A stretch of DNA of 32,615 nt from CAXYVX01 sp964292495 (lineage in GTDB: Bacteria; Patescibacteriota; Saccharimonadia; Saccharimonadales; Saccharimonadaceae): positions 1-32,615 of the forward strand of contig CAXYVX010000004.1 of NCBI GenBank assembly GCA_964292495.1, in the 5' to 3' direction. Shown piece after piece: positions 15,235 through 21,732 of this stretch. A model generated the notes under the pieces. It saw only the letters and a list, made by a program, of their open reading frames with translations. It was not told the origin of the DNA and did not search any database. The first letter of the stretch is position 1, and each line of letters starts with the position of its first letter. The position numbers and the translations under genes are program-made.

Positions 15235-16607
15235 TCCAAACCTCCTTCCAAATTACGATAAATTTCCACGATCGATTTTCGCGAACAATATGGTTGTAAA
15301 ATTTTCGCGGCGTTTTTTGCGACAAATTCACGAGATTTCTTATCGCGCAAATCCACTGCAGTAAATAAAACCAATTGTTTCGCGTCAACCAACGCACTCG
15401 CGGAAAGCGTCTTTCTTAGATAAGCATTATAATAATTTCGCGAAATAATTGCAATATCTTCCGGATTCACCACTAATAAAATTATATCACCACCCGTCGT
15501 TTTCATCGATTTTATCGCGACATACGCAAATAATTCATTCAAGGTCAAATATGTATATGTTTCCGAACCCTCACGCGACAACCAGGATTTCCAAATCTCC
15601 GACGTAACTTTATCGCCAGCGTTCATTTTTCGCAAAAATTCCTTCATTTGGATTTCGGAAATTTCGTCGAATAGTTTGCTTTCCATAACATAATTCCCGT
15701 CGGAATCAATTTCGCTCATCGTCGACAAACGTTGGTCGTCGAGTCCAGATGTAAAATGAATATTTTTCATGCCACGAGACCGATCCACGAAATCGTTTGA
15801 CAATTTTCCATCCAAAATCGGCGAAATCCCCAACGCGCCGTTTCGCCACAAATGGTCACGAAATGTTATAAAATGTCGCTGAATTTCACGATGAATTCCA
15901 ACCGGCGCACTCAGGAAAATTCCCATATTTTCGCGAATTTCGTCGATGTAAACTTCCGTACCGTTTTGATCTATGATGATTTCATCATCAGTTGTGTTGT
16001 GATACGGATGTTCAGAATTAGCCAAATAATACGGCAAAAATTTCGCGATAAATAAACTCCAAACGCCGCGCGGATAGAAATGTTTTTCTCGCTCATGGAC
16101 CGACATATTTGGCACTACTGAAACATCACGATATGCAAAAAATCCACCGGGTTTTAAGATTCGCGCGACCGCCTTAATTGCCTTGTTTAGCGCGACCGAT
16201 CCGCCACCATATGAATAAACTTCGTGCAAAACAGCGCTCGCAATCACCAAATCGACTTTTTCGCGAATTTTTTCATCCAAAAATTTCATGTCGGAACAGA
16301 TAAATTCAGTTTTACATGGCATTTTTGCGGCGATTTCGTGTAGATTTTTTGATTTGATTTTTTGTTTGTCGACGAAAATCATTTTTATTTTTCGCCCAAT
16401 TTTATTTTTTGCAAAAAATTTGGAAATTTCGCCAGCTGCCGCGCCGCCACCTGGTCCAACCTCGACGATGGTCATTTCATTTTTGCCGGATTTGATGATT
16501 CGATCGATTGCCGCGAGGGCAAAAAGTGATTTTTCAACTCCGTTCAGATTGTCGGCAATATCCAAATAATTCGGGGAATTTTTCGATTTCACATCAAACT
16601 TCGGCAT
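15231..16607 (-). CDS. SAM-dependent methyltransferase with an uncharacterised C-terminal half
   Basis: Residues about 45-170 form a class I Rossmann methyltransferase: motif I VEVGPGGGAAAG, the acidic end of the second strand FVDKQK, ICSDMKF, the motif IV region VDLVIASAVLHEV, and ILKPGGFFAYRDV. Residues about 170-458 match no domain I recognise. They contain a DRSRGMKNIHFTSGLDDQR segment and a C-terminal part that looks like a second alpha/beta domain (DIILLVVNPEDIAIISRNYYN, then AKQLVLFTAVDLRDKKSREF). The target (protein, RNA or small molecule) is unknown. ATG 16607 has no Shine-Dalgarno and lies 3 nt from the predicted transcript start. Expression may be controlled by the G10 tract in the promoter. 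It is cotranscribed with the CYTH gene. Confidence 0.78.
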   Translation of the reverse strand: MPKFDVKSKNSPNYLDIADNLNGVEKSLFALAAIDRIIKSGKNEMTIVEVGPGGGAAAGEISKFFAKNKIGRKIKMIFVDKQKIKSKNLHEIAAKMPCKTEFICSDMKFLDEKIREKVDLVIASAVLHEVYSYGGGSVALNKAIKAVARILKPGGFFAYRDVSVVPNMSVHEREKHFYPRGVWSLFIAKFLPYYLANSEHPYHNTTDDEIIIDQNGTEVYIDEIRENMGIFLSAPVGIHREIQRHFITFRDHLWRNGALGISPILDGKLSNDFVDRSRGMKNIHFTSGLDDQRLSTMSEIDSDGNYVMESKLFDEISEIQMKEFLRKMNAGDKVTSEIWKSWLSREGSETYTYLTLNELFAYVAIKSMKTTGGDIILLVVNPEDIAIISRNYYNAYLRKTLSASALVDAKQLVLFTAVDLRDKKSREFVAKNAAKILQPYCSRKSIVEIYRNLEGGLE

Positions 16608-16641
16608 AATGTTTTTAGTATACCCCCCCCCCGTTTATCAA
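16608..16641 (-). promoter_or_regulatory. Poly-G promoter, possibly phase-variable
   Basis: On the minus strand TTGATA (16641-16636) is followed by AAC, ten Gs (16632-16623) and TATACT (16622-16617). Both boxes match the consensus at 5 of 6 positions, but the spacer is only 13 bp. Four more Gs would give the optimal 17. The predicted start is 3 nt before ATG 16607. A homopolymer filling a promoter spacer is a known way to switch transcription by slippage. Confidence 0.6.
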
Positions 16642-16661
16642 GCTTAGCTTTATATAGAACC

Positions 16662-16693
16662 AAAAATCTCGCCCGGTTTCCCAAGCGAGATTT
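16662..16693 (-). terminator. Rho-independent terminator of rpsG
   Basis: On the minus strand AAATCTCGC (16693-16685) pairs with GCGAGATTT (16672-16664). The stem extends inward by further pairs to a GAAA tetraloop and is followed by a T-run. It separates the ribosomal genes from the methyltransferase unit. Confidence 0.9.
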
Positions 16694-16712
16694 CCATTTT
16701 TCGCGAAAGCTT

Positions 16713-17189
16713 TTAATTTCGCGCAAAGTGCGCAAACGCGCGGTTGGCTTCTGCCATGCGGTGCGTGTCTTCCTTTTTCTTGAAAGCGGCACCAGTTTGG
16801 TTGTAAGCATCAGCGATTTCGTTCGCGAGGCGCTCTTCGTAAGGCATGCCTTTGCGATCGCGGGCGGCCTGAACCAGCCACATGAAAGCGTAATGTTCCT
16901 GGCGATGTCCCTGAATCGGGAATGGAATCTGGTAGTTCGCACCACCAACGCGGCGGCTCTTCACTTCGTAATTCGGCGAAATGTTTTTCAGCGCACCTTC
17001 AAAAACTTCCAGCGGATTTTCCTGCTTGGTCTTCTTTGCGGCGCTTTCAAGAGCTTTGTAAACCATTTTTTCAGCAGCAAGTTTTTTGCCATTCAACATT
17101 GATTTGTTGATCAATTTCTGAATGTGAACTGAATTATATTTCCGGTCCGGGCTTAAAACACGCTGCAAGGATTTAGTAACTTTTCGCAT
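16713..17189 (-). CDS. rpsG: Small ribosomal subunit protein uS7
   Basis: uS7 nucleates assembly of the head of the 30S subunit by binding the 3' major domain of 16S rRNA. The 158-residue protein is of normal length and carries the family blocks LINKSMLNGKK near residue 30, NISPNYEVKSRRVGGANYQIP in the middle and the C-terminal HRMAEANRAFAHF. The start has an AAAGGAG Shine-Dalgarno and follows rpsL by 2 nt, so the two are cotranscribed from the rpsL promoter and closed by the terminator at 16662. In E. coli S7 represses its own operon, but I cannot identify the corresponding site here. Confidence 0.97.
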   Translation of the reverse strand: MRKVTKSLQRVLSPDRKYNSVHIQKLINKSMLNGKKLAAEKMVYKALESAAKKTKQENPLEVFEGALKNISPNYEVKSRRVGGANYQIPFPIQGHRQEHYAFMWLVQAARDRKGMPYEERLANEIADAYNQTGAAFKKKEDTHRMAEANRAFAHFARN

Positions 17190-17191
17190 GA

Positions 17192-17605
17192 TTATTTATC
17201 TCCTTTCTTCGCACCGTAAAGGCTGCGGGACTGTTTGCGTCCGTCAACACCTTGGAGGTCGAGCGCGCCACGAACAATATGGTAGCGCACACCCGGAAGG
17301 TCTTTCACGCGTCCACCGCGCACGAGAACCACGGCGTGTTCCTGCAAGTTGTGTTTTTCGCCTGGAATATAAGCCCAAACTTCCTGACCGTTTGTCAAGC
17401 GAATACGCGCAACTTTTCGCATCGCGGAGTTCGGTTTTTTCGGTGTTTTAGTGGTAACTTTGATGGCAACTCCGCGTTTGAGCGGGCCATTCTGATTGTA
17501 CGTTCGCACTTTAAGAGTGTTCTGAATCGTCTGCAAAGCTGGCGATTTACTCTTTTTGACCGCTTTTTTGCGCGGTTTGCGAACGAGCTGATTGATTGTC
17601 GGCAT
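17192..17605 (-). CDS. rpsL: Small ribosomal subunit protein uS12
   Basis: uS12 sits near the decoding centre and helps maintain accuracy. The 137-residue protein contains MPTINQLVRKPR, TPKKPNSAMRKVARIRLTNG, EKHNLQEHAVVLVRGGRVK and DLPGVRYHIVRGALD. The lysines equivalent to E. coli K42 (PKKPNS) and K87 (GRVKDLPG), where streptomycin-resistance mutations fall, are both wild type. The loop between residues about 22 and 42 is longer than in E. coli and similar in length to Firmicutes uS12, so it is not exceptional. ATG 17605 has a strong AGAAGGAG Shine-Dalgarno. Its leader contains three palindrome-type elements. Confidence 0.97.
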   Translation of the reverse strand: MPTINQLVRKPRKKAVKKSKSPALQTIQNTLKVRTYNQNGPLKRGVAIKVTTKTPKKPNSAMRKVARIRLTNGQEVWAYIPGEKHNLQEHAVVLVRGGRVKDLPGVRYHIVRGALDLQGVDGRKQSRSLYGAKKGDK

Positions 17606-17621
17606 TCAATTTCTCCTTCTT

Positions 17622-17694
17622 TTTTCGCGAAATTAATTTACACACATGAAATTTCGCGAAAATTATTTAACTTTCGCGAGGTTGATAAAACCTC
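17622..17694 (-). promoter_or_regulatory. Structured rpsL leader: two hairpins
   Basis: On the minus strand GAGGTT and AACCTC (17694-17678) form a perfect 6-bp hairpin. Downstream, TTTTCGCGAAAT and ATTTCGCGAAAA (17662-17651 with 17633-17622) are perfectly complementary over 12 bp around a 17-nt loop, ending just before the Shine-Dalgarno. This second hairpin is built from two copies of the TTCGCGAA palindrome and could control ribosome access. Confidence 0.55.
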
Positions 17695-17735
17695 TGTTGA
17701 TCCGCTTATTTAGCACAAATTTAGGATCTGAAACT

Positions 17736-17771
17736 CGTAAGAATTATAACAAACTTTTGCGCGAAAGACAA
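17736..17771 (-). promoter_or_regulatory. Promoter of rpsL-rpsG
   Basis: TTGTCT (17771-17766), a 17-bp spacer and an extended consensus -10, TGT-TATAAT (-10 at 17748-17743), lie on the minus strand. The predicted leader is about 130 nt. Confidence 0.78.
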
Positions 17772-17806
17772 GCGTTTTTAATGAAAATTCCAGTTTTTTA
17801 AGAGAA

Positions 17807-17836
17807 AACTAAAACCGCTGTGGATCCAGCGGTTTT
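17807..17836 (-). terminator. Rho-independent terminator of rpoBC
   Basis: AAAACCGCTG and CAGCGGTTTT form a perfect 10-bp stem (17836-17827 with 17820-17811) around a 6-nt loop. TTTTAGTTTT follows on the minus strand. It lies between rpoC and the rpsL promoter. Confidence 0.9.
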
Positions 17837-17852
17837 AATTGTTTCGCGAATT

Positions 17853-20800
17853 TTAAGCTTCAATTTCAACTTGATCAGACGTGTCATCCAGATCATATTG
17901 TTCGCTTGCAAATTCTTCTTCATCAAGCGCGCCAGTTCCAACAGGAATCTTGCGACCGATGATAACGTTCTCTTTGAGGCCCTTCAAGTGGTCAACTCGT
18001 CCGGATGTCGCGGCGCTAATCAAAACGCGCGTTGTATCCTGGAACGAAGCCGCCGACAAGAAGCTGTCGCTGTAAATCGAAACTTTGGTGATACCAAGCA
18101 AAAGCTGCTCAAATTTCGCCGGTTCTTTTCCATCGGCAATCAGCTGCTTGTTGGTTTCCACAACCAAAGCTTTGGAGAGAATGTCCCCAGCGATAAACTG
18201 CGAATCACCAGAATCCTCGATTTGCGCGCGGCTGAACATCTGTCGCACGATCACTTCAAGGTGTTTCGGCGAAATGTTCTGCCCCTGTGCTGCGTAAATG
18301 CGCAGAATTTCGTTGATCATGTAGCGCTCGGTTTCTTCGATGCCTTTGAGGTCCATCAACTGGTGCAAGTTGATTGAACCAAGTGTCAAGCGATCGCCAG
18401 CCACAACATGGTCGCCGTTTCCGACGGAAAGTTGTTTGAACGCTGGGACTTCGTATTTTTTCGCGACCGAGTTTGCTTCAACAACGGTGACGAATTTCGG
18501 AGTTGTTTTCGCGATTCCGTCAAACGGAGCCAAGATAGCTGGGTTTTCGCCAGCAGCTTTCGCGATCACATCGCCTTCCTTTACTAAAGCGCCATCTTTC
18601 ACAGAAGCGACCTGACCTTCTGCGAGTTTGACTTTTTCTTCCTTGGCATTCACCGGAGTAACTTTAATCGTGTAAGCTGTTTCGCTCTCGTGGATTTCAA
18701 TAGTTCCGTCAATTTCCGACAAAACAGCCTGTCCGCGAGGATCGCGAGCTTCGATGATTTCTTCAACACGTCCGAGACCTTCAGAAGTTCCCGTACCCAC
18801 ACCAGAGGCGTGTTTCGTGTTCAAGGTCAGCTGCGTACCCGGCTCACCGACAGATTGCGCTGCGATAACACCGATCGGTTCGGCTGAACTAACCAAGAAT
18901 CCAGTTGACATGTCAATACCATAACTCTTCTGCGGAATTCCTTCGAGTTCAGGAGTTGAGAGAACGGACATGATTTTCACGCTATCAATCGATTCATCGT
19001 TCTGGATTTTATCAGCGATTTCAGGGGTGATCAACTCACCGCGCTTGACATACTGGTTATCTTCAGCGGAATATCGTCCAGTCAAACGGTCAGAGAAGTA
19101 GATCATGGTTTCGTCTTCTTCCTTGCGGAAAATCGCGAATCCTGGGTCCTCGCTCTGCGCCGCATCGTCCGCCAAAGTAAACACGTCCTGAGACACGTCA
19201 ACCAAGCGTCGAGTCAAGTAGCCAGAGTCAGCTGTTTTCAAAGCTTTTGAAACTTCACCAAATCGCGAACCACGGGTCACAACGAAGGCTTCCAGCGGAG
19301 TAACGCCCTGGCGATAACCGTGTTTAACTGGCAGCTCAATGGCATGACCGTTGGCGTCCACCTGGATACCGATCATAGCCGCAGCCTGCTTAATGTTATC
19401 AACAGAACCGCGAGCACCAGAGTTGGTCATGATCGCAACAGCGGAATCGCTGTTCACAGCGAGCTCTTCTTTAACTTGCGCGGTGATCTCAGCGTCTTCG
19501 TCGCGCCAAGCTTTAACCGTCAAGTTATAGCGTTCTTCATTAGTGATCAAACCCTCGTCGTATTGATCAGCGATTTTCGCGACTTTTTCGTCGCCTTCGT
19601 CGATTTTTCGCGAAAGTCCGTCAATTTCAAAGTAGTCGCCAACAGAGACCGAAATTCCAGAAGTTGTCGCAAATTCAAACGCAAATTCCTTCACTGCGTC
19701 AGCAATGCGAACCGTTTCTTCTGATCCGTAGTTGTTGAAAACGCGAGCAAACACGCCAGACAAAACTTTTTTGGTTGTCGCTTCGTTCACGTAAGCAAAA
19801 TTCGCCGGGAGAACTTCATTGAAAAGCGCCCGTCCGAGAGTTGTCTCAATGGTTTCACCATTCACGCGAAGTTTGATTGGCGTTTGGTATTCAATTTCAC
19901 AGGCATCTTTCGCGAGAACTGCTTCGGCCACGCTTGAAAATGCGAGTTTAGCAGGTTCGTTGCTTTTCGCGAAAGTCATGTAATAGCTTCCCAAAACGAC
20001 GTCCTGAGAGATGTTAATGATCGGTTCGCCATCAGCCGGTTTCAAAAGGTTGACCGCTGAGCTCATCAAATCGCGAGCTTCAGCCTGAGCTTCTGCGGAA
20101 AGCGGCAAGTGAACCGCCATCTGGTCTCCGTCAAAGTCAGCGTTAAATCCAGTCAAAACCAACAGAGAAAGCTGAATTGCTTGACCTTCAATCAGTTTCG
20201 GTTTGAAAGCCTGAATTGAGAGACGGTGCAATGTCGGCGCGCGGTTCAAAAGCACATATTTGCCTTTAATCGCTTCGTCGAGCGCGTCCCAAATGATCGG
20301 GTCACCAGCGTCAATCAAGCGCTGAGCGGTGCGGATGTTGTGCGCCTGGTCCCATTCAAGAAGTTTGCTAATAACAAACGGCTTAAAGAGTTCCATTGCC
20401 ATAGTTTTTGGCAATCCACATTCATCCATTTTCAGTTCCGGACCCGGAACAATCACCGAGCGGCCAGAATAGTCAACTCGTTTACCAAGCAAGTTCTGGC
20501 GGAATCGCCCCTGTTTTCCTTTCAAAAGATCGCTCATAGATTTCAGACGTCGGCGTGCGCCGGTGCTCTGAGCCTGGCGAGTTCCGCGAGTTGCAGAGTT
20601 GTCAATCAAAGCGTCAACAGCTTCTTGGAGCATGCGCATTTCGTTGCGCGTGATCACTTCCGGCGCATTCAATTCAGCCAGTTTTTTCAAGCGATTGTTT
20701 CGGTTGATGACACGGCGATACAAATCGTTCAAGTCAGACGTCGCGAATCGCCCACCAGTCAACTGAACCATCGGGCGCAGATCCGGCGGAATCACTGGAA

Positions 20801-21731
20801 GCACGGTCAAACAGAGACTTTCAGGCTTGACGCCAGCGGACTGCATTCCTTCCAAAAGCTTCAAGCGCTTCTGAACTTTTTTCTTCACTTGACCTTTCTT
20901 TTTGTCAGCTTCTTCGGAAAGTTTCGCGATCAATTCGCCAAGATCGATTTCTTCGAGCAAGCGTCGCAAAGCTGCACCGCCCATGCCGACCTCAATCAAA
21001 TCTTCAAATTCTTCCGGAAGTTCGCGATATGTCTTTTCGCTGATCAAAGCACCTCTGACCAAACCAGACAAAATATCTTTTTTCTCATTATATTCGTCAG
21101 TGAGATCTTCAAGTTCTTTGCTCATTTGTTTCGCGAGATCAGCCACATCATCGGCGTTGTCGCCGGCGTTTTTCGCAGATTCTTCGTAGCGGATTTTAAT
21201 CGCAGCTTTACCCGCGTCAAATGTCGCTTCATTGTCAGCTTTCAGGCGCTCAATTTCTTCGTCATCGATGCTGAGGATCACATAGCTCTGAAAATAAGCC
21301 ACGCGCTCAATGTTTTTAACCGTCAAGTTCAAAAGTAAGCTCATCGCGGAAGGCACGCCGCGCATAAACCAAATGTGTGCAACTGGCGCCGCCAAAGTAA
21401 TGTGCCCCATTCGCTCTCGGCGAGAACTGGATTTTGTGACCAGCTCGCCATTTTTGTCAACCGCAGCTTCTCGTGATCTGACGCCTTTCAATTTAGCGTC
21501 ATGCGGGTTAATGTCCTTAACCGGCCCGAAAATCTTCTCACAAAACAATCCGTCGCGCTCCGGTTTCTGGGTGCGATAATTGATTGTTTCTGGCTTCAAG
21601 ACTTCACCGTAGCTCCACGAAAGAATATCTTCCGCAGAGGCTACAGCGAGTCGCACCGCGTCAAAATCCGCAATGGAGAAGTCCTCTTTTCGTCGCGGTT
21701 TTCGCGAAATGTTATTGTTTCCAAAATCCAT
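17853..21731 (-). CDS. rpoC: DNA-directed RNA polymerase subunit beta'
   Basis: This is the catalytic large subunit of RNA polymerase. The active-site NADFDGDQM (20114-20150) is intact, as are the clamp and switch regions (RFRQNLLGKRVDYSGRSVI) and the bridge helix (NSGARGSVDNIKQ). Three things are unusual. The N-terminal zinc ribbon keeps its flanks (GLFCEKIFGP before, RRERMGHI after) but has none of its four cysteines. The second zinc site also lacks all four. The trigger helix reads LTLNTKH instead of the bacterial LTMRTFH. ATG 21731 is chosen because the Shine-Dalgarno GAGGAGGAA lies inside the last Glu codons of rpoB, 1 nt separates the genes, and the protein then begins MDFGNNN. It has about 1292 residues and is followed by a strong terminator. 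Confidence 0.97.
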   Translation of the reverse strand: MDFGNNNISRKPRRKEDFSIADFDAVRLAVASAEDILSWSYGEVLKPETINYRTQKPERDGLFCEKIFGPVKDINPHDAKLKGVRSREAAVDKNGELVTKSSSRRERMGHITLAAPVAHIWFMRGVPSAMSLLLNLTVKNIERVAYFQSYVILSIDDEEIERLKADNEATFDAGKAAIKIRYEESAKNAGDNADDVADLAKQMSKELEDLTDEYNEKKDILSGLVRGALISEKTYRELPEEFEDLIEVGMGGAALRRLLEEIDLGELIAKLSEEADKKKGQVKKKVQKRLKLLEGMQSAGVKPESLCLTVLPVIPPDLRPMVQLTGGRFATSDLNDLYRRVINRNNRLKKLAELNAPEVITRNEMRMLQEAVDALIDNSATRGTRQAQSTGARRRLKSMSDLLKGKQGRFRQNLLGKRVDYSGRSVIVPGPELKMDECGLPKTMAMELFKPFVISKLLEWDQAHNIRTAQRLIDAGDPIIWDALDEAIKGKYVLLNRAPTLHRLSIQAFKPKLIEGQAIQLSLLVLTGFNADFDGDQMAVHLPLSAEAQAEARDLMSSAVNLLKPADGEPIINISQDVVLGSYYMTFAKSNEPAKLAFSSVAEAVLAKDACEIEYQTPIKLRVNGETIETTLGRALFNEVLPANFAYVNEATTKKVLSGVFARVFNNYGSEETVRIADAVKEFAFEFATTSGISVSVGDYFEIDGLSRKIDEGDEKVAKIADQYDEGLITNEERYNLTVKAWRDEDAEITAQVKEELAVNSDSAVAIMTNSGARGSVDNIKQAAAMIGIQVDANGHAIELPVKHGYRQGVTPLEAFVVTRGSRFGEVSKALKTADSGYLTRRLVDVSQDVFTLADDAAQSEDPGFAIFRKEEDETMIYFSDRLTGRYSAEDNQYVKRGELITPEIADKIQNDESIDSVKIMSVLSTPELEGIPQKSYGIDMSTGFLVSSAEPIGVIAAQSVGEPGTQLTLNTKHASGVGTGTSEGLGRVEEIIEARDPRGQAVLSEIDGTIEIHESETAYTIKVTPVNAKEEKVKLAEGQVASVKDGALVKEGDVIAKAAGENPAILAPFDGIAKTTPKFVTVVEANSVAKKYEVPAFKQLSVGNGDHVVAGDRLTLGSINLHQLMDLKGIEETERYMINEILRIYAAQGQNISPKHLEVIVRQMFSRAQIEDSGDSQFIAGDILSKALVVETNKQLIADGKEPAKFEQLLLGITKVSIYSDSFLSAASFQDTTRVLISAATSGRVDHLKGLKENVIIGRKIPVGTGALDEEEFASEQYDLDDTSDQVEIEA

Positions 21732-21732
21732 C

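Noticed and set aside
16623..16632. G10 tract as a G-quadruplex
   Set aside because: A single run of ten Gs without other G-runs nearby cannot easily form a stable intramolecular quadruplex. The promoter spacer reading explains its position better.
17192..17605. uS12 loop insertion as a novelty
   Set aside because: The longer loop near residues 22-42 has similar length in Firmicutes uS12.
20226..21338. Long plus-strand open frame opposite rpoC
   Set aside because: It lies wholly antisense to conserved rpoC sequence, has no ribosome-binding site or recognisable domain, and is explained by codon bias of the real gene. The same holds for the plus-strand frames opposite fusA and rpoB.
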